Part shown: positions 7,753 to 17,760 of the stretch, piece by piece
How the letters are laid out: the number at the start of each line of letters is the position of its first letter
Position numbering within the stretch: position 1 is the first letter of the stretch
Origin: Arthrobacter endolithicus
GTDB lineage: Bacteria > Actinomycetota > Actinomycetes > Actinomycetales > Micrococcaceae
Reading direction: 5' to 3'
Length of the DNA stretch: 64,000 bases
Assembly: GCF_026627425.1 (NCBI RefSeq)
Contig: NZ_JAPNLH010000015.1
Location: forward strand, 34,448 to 98,447
The notes under the pieces: model-generated
What the model saw: the letters and a program-made list of their open reading frames with translations, nothing else
What the model was told of the DNA's origin: nothing
Database searches by the model: none
Translations under genes and position numbers: made by a program

Positions 7753-10700
7753 TCACAAAGCCACCGCGCTGGCGACCACAAACACGTCCGAGGGCATCGG
7801 GCGCTGTAGCTTCCAGTTGATGGCGATCGGCTTGGTCCCCGAATGCTGCACATAGTCGACCTGACCAAGGCAGGTGTAGGGCATGGTCATGCCCGTGTCA
7901 TCGTTTTCGCGGGCCCGGGTGAAGAGCAGGATCTGTGAGCCGAATGCCTTGTGGTCCAGGTACCGCTGCCCGACAGGGCTCTCGGGTGAGGTTGAATTCT
8001 GCGATTCCCAGTGGAACAGGTCCTCACTGAGCGCGTAGTCCTTGTACATGATGGACGCGGCGCGGTCCTTGGCGTCCTTCTCCAGGGTCACGAAGAAGGC
8101 GTCCGTCTTGGTCTCCGCACTCCACGCTACACCCTCGCGGTGCCGGGCTTTCCGGCCATGCACGGATAAATATCCGAGGGCGGCGAGGATCTCTTCCCTG
8201 CGATAAGTGGCGTGGGAGTAGAGCGGGACGTGTTGAAGACCGAGCCCCAATCCTTTGGGCGCATACCGCGAGCGCTTGAGGCCCAGCGCTGCCAGTTGCT
8301 GGATTTCGGCGCAGGCATGGGGGAACTGCCGGAGATACTCAAGGCCTTCGTCGTAGGACGTGAAGCCGCCGGCTTCGGGCCAGAGCGCGAAGAAGAGCAT
8401 GCGGGCGAAGGTCTGTTCGCGCAGTCCAAGGTCGTCGTAGCGTTGAGCGTCGGGCGAGGTGAGCCGGGTATAAGCGTCCACCCGTTCGGGATCGTCAATG
8501 CAGAGCAGTTGGGTCATGCGCTTGAGAATAAGAAGTTCTTCGGCAACGGACCGTTCGGAATCGACAGTAACCGGCATGGGACGGGCGCCGCCGGCCATCC
8601 CGTCGTTATCCAGCTCGCTATCCTCGAGCAGACCGGCGTCGCGCAGCAGCGCGGTCCAGGAATCGCCGGTCTTGCGGTACACGTCCTGCAGCGAGTTGCC
8701 CGATTCACGCAGGAAGTCCTCGAGCAGCAGTTCAGCATGCGAGCGCACGTCGGTGACCAGCTGGGCCCGGTTGAACCGAAGCTGCGCTTTGAGGTTCGCC
8801 AGCACAATCTGTTGAGCCACCCGGTCCAGCACAATCTGAGAGCCGGACGGCAGGAACGGGAATTCGTCGATGACGGCTTTTTCCAAGGCCTTCCGGCTGA
8901 GCCCGGTCAAGGCGCGGTACTTGGCGTCGAAGCGGAACTCGCGGCGCTGCTGGCCGATGTAGTCCAGCACGGTCAGCACGGACTTGTCTTTGGCCCGGCG
9001 CAGCCCGCGGCCAAGTTGCTGCAGAAAGACCGTGGCACTTTGGGTAGGCCGAAGCAGCATGATCGTGTCCACCTCGGGCAGGTCGAGCCCCTCATTGAAG
9101 AGGTCGACGGCGAAGATCACGTTCAGTTCGCAGCTCCTGAGCCGCCGCAGCGCGTCCGCACGTTCGTCGTCGGGCGTCTGCCCGGAGACGGCGACGGCGG
9201 CAATACCGGCGGTGTTGAAGACCTCGGCCATGTAGTGCGCGTGCTGCACGGACACGCAGAAACCGAGCGCACGCACGCCATCGGTGCTGGTGACCTTGTC
9301 GCGGAGCTCTTTGATGACCTTGGCCGCGCGGGCATCATTGCCGGTGTAGAGCCGGTCGAGCTGCCCGGTGTCATAGTTGCCGCGCTTCCACTCCACCTGG
9401 CTCAAGTCGACGTCGTCGGCCACACCGAAGTAGTGGAACGGGACCAGCAGATCCGCCTCCAGCGCATCCCAGAGGCGCAGCTCGCTGGCGGTCCGGCCGC
9501 CGAAGAACTGGTCGGCGACGTTGATACCGTCGCCGCGCTCAGGGGTGGCCGTCAGACCGAGCAGTTCCTGCGGCTGCAGATGGTCCAGGATGGCACGGTA
9601 GGTGGGTGCCTGGGCATGGTGAAATTCATCAATCACGACGACGTCGAAATGGCCCGGTTCGATGGTCCCGATCCCGAGGGCAGCCAGGGACTGGACGCTC
9701 GCGAAGACGTGCTTCCAGTCCTTGGGTTTGTGCTCACCCACGTAGAGCTCACCGAATGAACCGCTCTGCAGGACGTTCCGGTAGGTGGCCAGGGATTGCT
9801 TGAGGATTTCCTGCCGGTGTGCGACGAAGAGCAGCGTCAGGTCACGGCCGGCTGCTGCGCACAGGCGCTGATAATCCAGCGCGGCGACAACTGTCTTGCC
9901 GGTCCCGGTCGCGGCGACTAGCAGATTGCGGTGCTGGCCGTGGATTGCGCGCGCCGATTCAAGGTCCTCGAGCATCTCCTGCTGATGAAGGTACGGCTGC
10001 ACCTCCAGACCCGTGAAAGTGTCCGGCCGGCTTACTGCCCGCCCGCCGTTGCGGGCCAGCGCGGCATCCAGCTTGTCGCCGTCGTTCTCCGGATCGTAGG
10101 GCTGGAACGCGCGCTGCTCCCAATAGCTGTCAAAGGTGATTTCAAACTTCTGCAGCAGCTTTGGCGTGCCCACCGAGGACAGCCGGACGTTCCATTCGAG
10201 GCCATCCAGCATGGCCGCGGCGCTGAGGTTTGAACTGCCCACGTAGGCCGTATCGAAGCCGGTGTTGCGGCGGAAGAGCCATGCTTTGGCGTGCAAACGC
10301 GTGGCGTGGGTTTCATAATTGATCCGTACCTCGGCACCGTACTTTGTCACCAGATCATCAATGGCCCGGCGTTCAGTGGCACCCATATAGGTGCTGGTCA
10401 GGACGCGCAGCTGGATGCCCCTGTCCCGCAGCTCCAGCAGTGCCGGTTCCAGCAAACGAAGCCCTGTCCAGCGGATGAAGGCGCAGAGCAGATCAACCCG
10501 GCTGGCCGACGCCATCTCGGTGCGGATCTCCGCGGCGAGGTTCGGATCGTCCTTGCCGTTGGTGAGCAGGGCGGCGTCGCTCAGCCTGGTGGTGGGGCGG
10601 CGGAGATTACGACGGCGCAGGCCGGCCGGAGCGGCGAGGGATCTCAGTTCCTGCGGACCCGGGTGGATGGTGTCCGGATGCTGCAGCGCGTGCAGGAGAT

Positions 10701-11040
10701 TGTTTGCCAGGGCGACCCGCTCTTGCGGCCTGGCCTGCACGAGCGCTGCGCGTGCCAAGTCGCCGATATGCCGGGCCAGAACCTCAGGGGATGCGTCGTC
10801 GTCGACCGCTTCGAACACGGACAACAGCTCCTGCTGGCCGGCCACTCGCTCGCTCAACCGGCGCGTGCGCAGCGACTCGTATAGACCTTCAGCCAATAGC
10901 TCCGGCGGTTCTCCCCCAATGTTGTTCACTTTGCCAGGGTATGTGGTGCCGGAGACATTCAGGAACCAGGGGCCGCTGGCCAGCCGCTCAGGTTCCGTCG
11001 GCACCGGAACCAGCCTGCCGCCGTCGTGCCTCACCCACAT
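7753..11040 (-). CDS. PLD nuclease - superfamily 2 helicase - DUF3427 protein
   Basis: A protein of about 1,095 residues with three parts. The N-terminal third carries a phospholipase-D-type motif (TRLHAKAWLF, then VGSSNLSAAAM). The middle is a superfamily 2 helicase with Walker A AATGTGKTVVAA, Walker B VVIDEFHHAQ, motif III LGLTATPERGD and motif VI FLQQLGRGLRRA. The last third, ending in a GQVDYVQHSGTKP segment, matches DUF3427. Proteins of this build are widespread and are suspected of nucleic-acid processing or phage defence, but their role is not settled. The start at 11040 (MWVRHDGGRL) is weakly supported by GGAA upstream; a start at 11127 is possible. It is divergent from ppsR, and a remnant of a related gene lies at 14.6-14.9 kb. 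Confidence 0.88.
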   Translation of the reverse strand: MWVRHDGGRLVPVPTEPERLASGPWFLNVSGTTYPGKVNNIGGEPPELLAEGLYESLRTRRLSERVAGQQELLSVFEAVDDDASPEVLARHIGDLARAALVQARPQERVALANNLLHALQHPDTIHPGPQELRSLAAPAGLRRRNLRRPTTRLSDAALLTNGKDDPNLAAEIRTEMASASRVDLLCAFIRWTGLRLLEPALLELRDRGIQLRVLTSTYMGATERRAIDDLVTKYGAEVRINYETHATRLHAKAWLFRRNTGFDTAYVGSSNLSAAAMLDGLEWNVRLSSVGTPKLLQKFEITFDSYWEQRAFQPYDPENDGDKLDAALARNGGRAVSRPDTFTGLEVQPYLHQQEMLEDLESARAIHGQHRNLLVAATGTGKTVVAALDYQRLCAAAGRDLTLLFVAHRQEILKQSLATYRNVLQSGSFGELYVGEHKPKDWKHVFASVQSLAALGIGTIEPGHFDVVVIDEFHHAQAPTYRAILDHLQPQELLGLTATPERGDGINVADQFFGGRTASELRLWDALEADLLVPFHYFGVADDVDLSQVEWKRGNYDTGQLDRLYTGNDARAAKVIKELRDKVTSTDGVRALGFCVSVQHAHYMAEVFNTAGIAAVAVSGQTPDDERADALRRLRSCELNVIFAVDLFNEGLDLPEVDTIMLLRPTQSATVFLQQLGRGLRRAKDKSVLTVLDYIGQQRREFRFDAKYRALTGLSRKALEKAVIDEFPFLPSGSQIVLDRVAQQIVLANLKAQLRFNRAQLVTDVRSHAELLLEDFLRESGNSLQDVYRKTGDSWTALLRDAGLLEDSELDNDGMAGGARPMPVTVDSERSVAEELLILKRMTQLLCIDDPERVDAYTRLTSPDAQRYDDLGLREQTFARMLFFALWPEAGGFTSYDEGLEYLRQFPHACAEIQQLAALGLKRSRYAPKGLGLGLQHVPLYSHATYRREEILAALGYLSVHGRKARHREGVAWSAETKTDAFFVTLEKDAKDRAASIMYKDYALSEDLFHWESQNSTSPESPVGQRYLDHKAFGSQILLFTRARENDDTGMTMPYTCLGQVDYVQHSGTKPIAINWKLQRPMPSDVFVVASAVAL

Positions 11041-11144
11041 CAACGAGTTCCGCGGCAGGCACCCGGCCCGCACGGACGCCGAGCACCCCACCGGAATTAA
11101 ACTCCGCCGTCGGCATCGCCGCGACATTGGGGGAGAATGCGTTC

Positions 11145-11963
11145 ATGACTGATGACATTCCCCGCCCGGTGTACTTCCTCTCGGACAGTACGGGCATCAC
11201 CGCAGAAACTCTCGGCAACACCTTGCTGACGCAGTTCCCCGTCAACAATTTTGACCGCACGACGGTCCCCTTCATCATGACCGTCGAACAGGCGCAGGCG
11301 GTCGTGGACACCATCGATGAACTCGCCGCCCGCGGCCCGGCACCGATCGTCTTTTCCACCGCCGTCGGCGGCGACATCCGCAGGACCCTGGCCCGATGCA
11401 AGGGAACGATGGTGGACCTGATCGGGACGAACGTCGGCCAACTGGAACGGGCCCTTGGCACCCCTGCCAGCGGCGAACCGGGCCGTGCGCATGGTCTGGG
11501 AAACGCCGCCCGCTATCAATCCCGAATGACTGCCGTCGAATACGCCATGGAACATGATGACGGTCAGAGCCTGCGGGCGTTGGAAAAGGCCCAGGTCATT
11601 CTGGTGGCCCCCTCCCGCTGCGGCAAGACGCCCACCACCATGTATCTGGCGCTGCAGCACGGCATCTTCGCCGCGAACTTCCCGCTCGTGGACGAAGATT
11701 TTGAACGGGAGGGGCTCCCGAAGCCATTGCGGCCGTTTGTTAAGAAGTGCTTTGGCCTTACCTCCAATCCCCTCCGCCTGAGCCAGGTCCGCACCGAACG
11801 CCGTCGCGGCTCCCCGTACGCCTCGCTGCGCCAGTGCGGCTTTGAGCTGCGCAGCGCCGAACTTTTGTATGTCTCGCATGGGATTCCCTACCTGAATTCG
11901 GCCAGCGTGTCTGTGGAGGAAATGGCTGCCACCATCCTGCAGCGGATGCAGCTCAAGCATTAG
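11145..11963 (+). CDS. ppsR: Pyruvate, water dikinase regulatory protein (PpsR, DUF299)
   Basis: A 272-residue bifunctional kinase/phosphorylase that switches PEP synthase off and on by ADP-dependent phosphorylation and phosphate-dependent dephosphorylation. It starts MTDDIPRPVYFLSDSTGITA, and its nucleotide-binding loop is APSRCGKTPTTMYLA, where the family has SRxxKTP. KKCFGLTSNP and YASLRQCGFELR are further family signatures. A strong GGGGGAG lies 8 bases before the ATG. PpsA, its expected target, follows 148 bp downstream on the same strand, which supports the call over the related PPDK regulator. Confidence 0.93.
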   Translation: MTDDIPRPVYFLSDSTGITAETLGNTLLTQFPVNNFDRTTVPFIMTVEQAQAVVDTIDELAARGPAPIVFSTAVGGDIRRTLARCKGTMVDLIGTNVGQLERALGTPASGEPGRAHGLGNAARYQSRMTAVEYAMEHDDGQSLRALEKAQVILVAPSRCGKTPTTMYLALQHGIFAANFPLVDEDFEREGLPKPLRPFVKKCFGLTSNPLRLSQVRTERRRGSPYASLRQCGFELRSAELLYVSHGIPYLNSASVSVEEMAATILQRMQLKH

Positions 11964-12111
11964 AGAAAAGTTTCACAAGTCATGCGTGGCACACGTCACA
12001 TGGAAAACCTGGCGGAAACCTGCCACGGTGGACGGGGACGCTTTCCACCGGTGTTTGCCGAACACCGAGGCAGCGCCGCACATGCCGCCGCTTGCAAAGG
12101 AATAATGACCT

Positions 12112-14520
12112 ATGACGACAGACATCCTGTGGTTCTCAGAACTCGGACTCAAGGACTTGGATCGGGTGGGCGGCAAGAACGCCTCTCTCGGTGAGATGGT
12201 GGCGAACCTGACCTCGGCCGGCGTCCAGGTGCCGGACGGGTTCGCCACCACGGCGGACGCCTATCGCAGCTTCCTGGCCGACTCGGGCCTGGATCGGACA
12301 ATTGCCGACAGGCTGGTCGGCCTGGACACCGATGACGTGACCGCGTTGGCCGAGGCGGGCCAGGAAATCCGGACCCTGATGCGGCAGACGCCCTTCCGGC
12401 CCGAGTTTGAAGCCCAGATCCGCACCTCCTACCAGAAGCTGGTGGACAAGCACGGGGGCTCAACGGACCTTTCCTGGGCTGTCCGTTCCAGCGCGACGGC
12501 GGAAGACCTTCCGGATGCTTCCTTCGCCGGGCAGCAGGAAACCTTTTTGAACGTCCGGGGCATCGACAACATTCTGCTGGCCATCAAGGACGTGTTCGCG
12601 TCGCTCTACAACGACCGTGCCATCGCCTACCGGGTGCACCACAAATTCGAGCACGCCGAGGTGGCGCTGTCGGCCGGGGTCCAGCGCATGGTGCGTTCCG
12701 ACATCGGGGCATCCGGCGTCATGTTCACCATGGACACCGAATCCGGGTTCCAGGACGCCGTCTTCGTCACCTCCTCCTACGGCCTCGGCGAGGCCGTGGT
12801 CCAGGGCGCCGTCAACCCGGACGAGTTCTACGTATACAAACCCGCTCTCGAGGCGGGCCGACCCGCCATCCTCAAGCGCGGACTGGGCGAGAAGGCGCTC
12901 CAGATGACGTACACGGCCAACCGTGACATCGGCCGCACCATTGATTTTGTGCCGGTCGAGGCTGCACTGCGGAACCGCTTCAGCATCACGGACGACGACG
13001 TCGAACAGCTCGCGCGTCATGCCCTCGCCATCGAGCGTCATTACGGGCGTCCCATGGACATCGAATGGGGCAAAGACGGAATCGACGGTGGCCTCTACAT
13101 TCTGCAGGCCCGCCCGGAGACCGTGCAGTCCCGCCGGCCCGCGGGCCGGCTCAGCCGCTTCCTCATGAACGAGACCGGCCGGGTGCTATCTGAGGGCCGT
13201 GCCATCGGCCAGCGCATCGGCGCCGGCCGCGTCCGCATCCTCACCGCCATCGACCAGATGGCCGGCTTCGAAACCGGTGACGTCCTCGTCGCCGACATGA
13301 CCGACCCGGACTGGGAACCGATCATGAAGCGCGCGTCCGCCATCGTCACCAACCGGGGCGGACGCACCTGCCACGCGGCGATCATCGCCCGCGAACTGGG
13401 GATTCCCGCCGTCGTCGGCACCGGAGACGTCACGGACATCCTCGCCGACGGCACCGAGGTGACTGTCTCCTGCGCCGAAGGTGAGACCGGGCTGATCTAC
13501 GAAGGACTTCTGGACTTCAGTGTCCAGGAAACCGAGATCACCCAGCTGCCCGAGGCCCCGGTCAAGGTCATGATGAATGTCGGCACACCGGAGCAGGCGT
13601 TCGCTTTCGCGCAACTGCCCAACCACGGTGTCGGCCTTGCCCGGCTGGAGTTCATCATCAACCGCCAGATCGGCATCCACCCCAAGGCACTCCTCAACGT
13701 GGACGAACAACCGGCGGACGTGGCAGCGCAAATCCGGGAGCGGATTGCCGCTTACGACAGTCCGCGCGACTACTACATCAAGCGCCTGGCCGAAGGGGTG
13801 GCAACCATCGCCGCCGCGTTCGCGCCGCAACCGGTGATTGTGCGCATGTCCGACTTCAAGTCCAACGAGTACGCCAACCTGCTTGGCGGACCCGCCTACG
13901 AACCGCATGAAGAAAACCCGATGCTCGGCTTCCGCGGCGCTTCCCGCTATCTGGAGCCGTCCTTCCGGGACTGCTTCGACCTCGAGTGCGAGGCCCTGTC
14001 CTTTGTGCGCAATGAGATGGGTCTGACCAACGTCAAGCTGATGATCCCCTTTGTGCGCACCCTGGACGAGGGCCGCGGCGTGATCGACCTGCTCGCGGAG
14101 AACGGACTGCGCCGCGGCGAAAACGGGCTGGAGGTCATCATGATGTGCGAGCTGCCCGCCAACGCACTGCTGGCCGATGAATTCCTGGACCACTTCGACG
14201 GGTTCTCCATCGGCTCCAACGATATGACCCAGCTGACCCTGGGTCTGGACCGCGATTCCGCCATCGTCGCCGGCAGCTTTGATGAACGCAACCCCGCCGT
14301 CAAGAAGCTGCTGAGCATGGCCATCACGGCCTGCAAGGCCCGGGGGAAATACGTGGGGATCTGCGGGCAGGGGCCCAGCGACCACGCGGACTTTGCTCAG
14401 TGGCTGGTTGGCGAAGGCATCGATTCCGTGTCGCTGAACCCGGACACCGTGGTGGACACTTGGCTGCGCCTCGCCAATGCAGCAGCCGGCCCGCAGGAAT
14501 CGGGCAGCATGACGTCCTAA
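12112..14520 (+). CDS. ppsA: Phosphoenolpyruvate synthase (pyruvate, water dikinase)
   Basis: An 802-residue enzyme that makes PEP from pyruvate and ATP for gluconeogenesis. In order it shows the ATP-grasp domain ([29 protein letters not shown]), the swivelling phosphohistidine domain with the active-site histidine in [17 protein letters not shown], and the PEP-binding barrel ending in [18 protein letters not shown]. Length is normal for the family. AAAGGA is 10 bases upstream of the ATG. It is downstream of ppsR, its likely regulator, and upstream of a stretch with helicase remnants. Confidence 0.96.
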   Translation: MTTDILWFSELGLKDLDRVGGKNASLGEMVANLTSAGVQVPDGFATTADAYRSFLADSGLDRTIADRLVGLDTDDVTALAEAGQEIRTLMRQTPFRPEFEAQIRTSYQKLVDKHGGSTDLSWAVRSSATAEDLPDASFAGQQETFLNVRGIDNILLAIKDVFASLYNDRAIAYRVHHKFEHAEVALSAGVQRMVRSDIGASGVMFTMDTESGFQDAVFVTSSYGLGEAVVQGAVNPDEFYVYKPALEAGRPAILKRGLGEKALQMTYTANRDIGRTIDFVPVEAALRNRFSITDDDVEQLARHALAIERHYGRPMDIEWGKDGIDGGLYILQARPETVQSRRPAGRLSRFLMNETGRVLSEGRAIGQRIGAGRVRILTAIDQMAGFETGDVLVADMTDPDWEPIMKRASAIVTNRGGRTCHAAIIARELGIPAVVGTGDVTDILADGTEVTVSCAEGETGLIYEGLLDFSVQETEITQLPEAPVKVMMNVGTPEQAFAFAQLPNHGVGLARLEFIINRQIGIHPKALLNVDEQPADVAAQIRERIAAYDSPRDYYIKRLAEGVATIAAAFAPQPVIVRMSDFKSNEYANLLGGPAYEPHEENPMLGFRGASRYLEPSFRDCFDLECEALSFVRNEMGLTNVKLMIPFVRTLDEGRGVIDLLAENGLRRGENGLEVIMMCELPANALLADEFLDHFDGFSIGSNDMTQLTLGLDRDSAIVAGSFDERNPAVKKLLSMAITACKARGKYVGICGQGPSDHADFAQWLVGEGIDSVSLNPDTVVDTWLRLANAAAGPQESGSMTS

Positions 14521-14524
14521 TGGC

Positions 14525-14559
14525 GTCCTCAAGGTCCTGCAGGTTGCGGAGGTGAGGAC
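14525..14559 (+). terminator. Possible weak terminator hairpin after ppsA
   Basis: Arms GTCCTCA (14525-14531) and TGAGGAC (14553-14559) frame a 21-base loop that contains a smaller CCTGCAGG palindrome. AATTCTT follows. It begins 5 bases after the ppsA stop. The stem is short for its loop, so termination here is only plausible. Confidence 0.35.
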
Positions 14560-14626
14560 AATTCTTGAGTGTCGTGCGGTGGCCGGATGGTCGCTGGCGA
14601 CGTTGTTCAAGAACCTGTCCAGCATG

Positions 14627-14905
14627 TCAGGGCTGAATTCGTTCAGCCGCACTTTTGCACGAGCAGGTGCGATAACGCGAGTCTAGGTGTCCTCCTGACC
14701 GTCGATGGTACGCTGCCCGGACCTCGGGTGAGGTGTCGTCGTCGACCCTTTCGAATGTGGAGGTAAGGTCCGGTTGAGCGGCCAAACGAGCAGCCAGTAC
14801 GTCGGGGTAAAGCGACTCGTAGAGGCCCCGCACAAGCGAATGAGCGATTCAGTCCTCATTTGTCCCCCCCGCGAAATTGTTCCCTTGACCGGGCTAGCGG
14901 AGAGC
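14627..14905 (-). pseudogene. Remnant of a second DUF3427-type helicase gene (N-terminal part)
   Basis: On the reverse strand, GLYESLYPDVLAARLAAQ and FERVDDDTSPEV closely match GLYESLRTRRLSERVAGQ and FEAVDDDASPEV in the N-terminal region of the 7.7-11 kb helicase. The preceding part (SPVKGTISRGGQM) lies in another frame; a run of seven G/C bases near 14862-14868 is a likely frameshift site. After about 50 matching residues the similarity ends, and no helicase or DUF3427 motif follows. The copies differ at many positions, so this is an old paralogue or a separately acquired gene, not a recent duplication. The rest of the gap from 14521 to 15117 shows no other gene. Confidence 0.6.
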
Positions 14906-15117
14906 GACGACATGGACGCGTGATGACGCGGAGGAAAGAGCAGTATTCGCCGTGCAGCGGCGCTGCGTTCATGGAGGCGCTCCGGCGATGAGCCGTGCGC
15001 GCAATAGGGCCACAGTCTGGGAGCCCGCCTCCGCATAGGGCGCGGCAGCTGCCACCATAATGTCGGACGCTCTGGATAGCGTGATAGAACGGCAGAGGGG
15101 CTATCTATGGGGGATAC

Positions 15118-17760
15118 ATGATTATTGAGTTTGGCTGGTTCCTGGACCGCGCGCCGTGGGCCTTCGCAGCGCCCGGCCTTAACCGGGTCCGCGTCGGCCG
15201 CAAGAACCTGATCGGCCTCCTGCAGACCCGCCTCGGTCTCACGCGGCCTGACACGCCGAACGCCGAGCGGGTGAGCCAGTATCTGGAGCGTCTGCAGAGC
15301 ATCGACTCCCCGGCCGCGTGGTTTCACGCGTCCTTTGGCGTGGATGCCTGGTCCACGGCGCAGGAACTGCTCGCAGCCCGCGATGACGCGGTCTCCAACG
15401 GTTGGGACGGACGGCTCCCGGAGCCTCTGAACGGAGCGGACGACGACGGACCGTCACCGCTGCTGCACACGCTCGCTGCCGCCGAGCAAGCCGACGGCGG
15501 GCTGGCGCCGTCGCTCGCCGACGATCTCGTCGAAATCCTCGACGAACTACAGGCGTCGCCGCTGCCGCTGGGCATCGATGAGCTAGTGCTACAGCACCCA
15601 GAGGTAACCTTTCCCGCCGTTTGGCGGCGGCTCATTGCCGCGCTCCGCAGCCGAGGTGTCCACGTCAGCGAGGCTGCCCGCCCCGGAACGCAGCCACAGC
15701 TGACCATCCTGAACGCGGAGACTGAATGGGAGGCTGCCGAGCATACGGCCCGGTGGCTGGCAGCGGCTGACAACGGGCGCACCGCCGTCGTCTGTTCCGA
15801 CTCCACCTCCGTTTTGGACCAGTATCTAACCGGCCACGGGCAGCCTCGTCTTGGGGTCGGAGCCCAGTCCCCGTGGCAGGCTCAGGATCAGCTGATTCCG
15901 CTGTTCTTTGAACTCATCTGGGCCCCCGTCAACGTGCACCTGCTCGTCGAGTTTCTGACCCTGCCGGACACTCCAGTGCGGCTCAAGGCAGGGCGCTTCC
16001 TCCTGCGCGCGCTGCGGGAGGAGCCCGGAACCGGCGGGGAAGCCTGGCAAAAAGCCGTTGAGGAAATCGCCGGTGACGCGGACCTCGGCCCCGCGCTGGC
16101 AGCCACCCTGGACACGGCGTTCAACACTGGACTGCTGCCCGCCAGCGGCACCGTGGACGGTCGGTCGCTGCTCGCCGCCGCGCAGTGGTTCGCCGCCGTC
16201 GTCAACGCACGGGCCGCCGTCGAGCCGCGGCTGCAGGCCACCGCGGCCCAACTCAAACGCGTGCTGGCGCTGCTGGAACCACTGCCCGACGTTTCGCGGC
16301 AGGACCTCCGGCGGATCATTGCCGCCGTCGTGACACCCGCCTCGGAATCCATCCTGCCCGCCGAAGCGGCACCGTGGCTGCGGCTCAACCACCTCGTTGA
16401 GCTCGGCGAGGACGTCGAGGATGCGCTGTGGTGGGGTTTCCAGTCCGCAACGACGCCCGCCGTGCAGCGTTGGGAAACGCACGACGTTCAGACCCTCGCC
16501 CGCATGGGTGTGCACCTGCCGTCGCCAGAGGAGCTCACTGCCCTCGCCGTCGAACAGTCCGTGGCCTGCGCCGGGCACGCCCGCCGGCTGCTCATCGTCC
16601 AAATCGCACAGCGCAACGGCGAACGCCTGAATGGCAACCCGCTGCTTGAGGGCCTGGTGGCCCGGCAGCCCTCGCCCGCCGGCCGCACAATGGAGCAGCG
16701 GATTCTTCACCGCAGCGTCGCGGCGATGACTCTCACGGGTGAGGACGGACACTGGGAACTGATGGGAAGGACCAGCCGACTGACCCCGGCACAGCTGCGC
16801 CGGCCGGAAGCCCCGGCCCCGGTGCTGGAAGTCGGCGCCAACCAGACCCTGATTCCGCAGACCCTTTCCTTCAGCCAGCTCAACACCCTCCTCGGATGCT
16901 CCCTGTCCTGGGTGCTCCAGTACAAGTCGAAATTGCGCATTCCCGACGCAGCCCAGATCCCGTCGGAAAACCGAATGCTCGGCTCCTTCGCGCACAAGGT
17001 CGTCGAGGTGCTGCACGGTCAGCTGAACGCCGAAAACCGCGCCGTGCCGTCCGCCGAGGAGGTGCGGAACACCATCGGGCAGCTCCTCCCGCACTTCGCC
17101 TCGGAGCTGCTGCTGCCCGGCGAAAAAGCGCGCCGGCATGCGGTGCAGAGCACGCTGGAGACCGCCGTCGCCACCTTTTTCGAGCAGCTGCAGCGCGGCG
17201 GAGTGGTGCTGCAGGGGATGGAAGAAGAGTTCCGCAAGGAACTCCGCCTGACCGCCGGCGGCACCGAACACCTGATCCCGGTGAGCGGCCGCGCAGACGC
17301 CGTAGGCATTGACGAGGCGGGTCACAGGACTGTGGTGGACCTTAAGTGGTCCAACTCGGATAAGTACCGCAGGGCGGAAATTCAGGACGGCGAGGCACTG
17401 CAGCTTGCCCTCTATCAATGGGCGCTGGGCGAGGGCGACTTTCCTTCTGACAACCCGACCGCGTACTACCTGTTCAAGCAGCGCAGCTTCGCCTCCGCCC
17501 ACGGGCACTTCGGCGCCAAGCTTCCGCGCACCCAGGAACCCTCGGAACTTTGGCGGAAAACCGTTCGGGCCGCCGAATTCACCCTCGAGGAGGTCCTCGC
17601 TGGCCGGGTCACGGCAGCCAAACCCGCCGAGGATGCGCTGCCGGCGGAGGGCTTGGACGCTCCCGCCCAAGCCGCCGAAGCAGGACGTCTGTACGTCAAG
17701 CCGAACTGCCGCTACTGCAACTTCGGCACGCTCTGCGGCCTGAAAGGGGACTTCTCGTGA
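15118..17760 (+). CDS. AddB-like PD-(D/E)XK nuclease with iron-sulfur staple
   Basis: An 880-residue protein resembling the AddB subunit of AddAB. The C-terminal nuclease shows SGRADAVGIDE followed by TVVDLKWSNSDKYR, the D...DxK core. Cysteines at 594 (LLGCSLSW) and at 864, 867 and 873 (CRYCNFGTLC) keep the CxxCx5C spacing of the AddB 4Fe-4S staple. It is shorter than Bacillus AddB (about 1,170 residues), and I see no intact Walker A at its start (VRVGRKNLIGLLQTRL instead). Its stop overlaps the start of the AddA-like gene by 4 bases, so the two should form one complex acting on double-strand DNA ends. Confidence 0.85.
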   Translation: MIIEFGWFLDRAPWAFAAPGLNRVRVGRKNLIGLLQTRLGLTRPDTPNAERVSQYLERLQSIDSPAAWFHASFGVDAWSTAQELLAARDDAVSNGWDGRLPEPLNGADDDGPSPLLHTLAAAEQADGGLAPSLADDLVEILDELQASPLPLGIDELVLQHPEVTFPAVWRRLIAALRSRGVHVSEAARPGTQPQLTILNAETEWEAAEHTARWLAAADNGRTAVVCSDSTSVLDQYLTGHGQPRLGVGAQSPWQAQDQLIPLFFELIWAPVNVHLLVEFLTLPDTPVRLKAGRFLLRALREEPGTGGEAWQKAVEEIAGDADLGPALAATLDTAFNTGLLPASGTVDGRSLLAAAQWFAAVVNARAAVEPRLQATAAQLKRVLALLEPLPDVSRQDLRRIIAAVVTPASESILPAEAAPWLRLNHLVELGEDVEDALWWGFQSATTPAVQRWETHDVQTLARMGVHLPSPEELTALAVEQSVACAGHARRLLIVQIAQRNGERLNGNPLLEGLVARQPSPAGRTMEQRILHRSVAAMTLTGEDGHWELMGRTSRLTPAQLRRPEAPAPVLEVGANQTLIPQTLSFSQLNTLLGCSLSWVLQYKSKLRIPDAAQIPSENRMLGSFAHKVVEVLHGQLNAENRAVPSAEEVRNTIGQLLPHFASELLLPGEKARRHAVQSTLETAVATFFEQLQRGGVVLQGMEEEFRKELRLTAGGTEHLIPVSGRADAVGIDEAGHRTVVDLKWSNSDKYRRAEIQDGEALQLALYQWALGEGDFPSDNPTAYYLFKQRSFASAHGHFGAKLPRTQEPSELWRKTVRAAEFTLEEVLAGRVTAAKPAEDALPAEGLDAPAQAAEAGRLYVKPNCRYCNFGTLCGLKGDFS

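Noticed and set aside
15826..17670. 614-codon leftward frame opposite the AddB-like gene
   Set aside because: No recognisable motif or binding site; the rightward strand has the nuclease and cysteine motifs.
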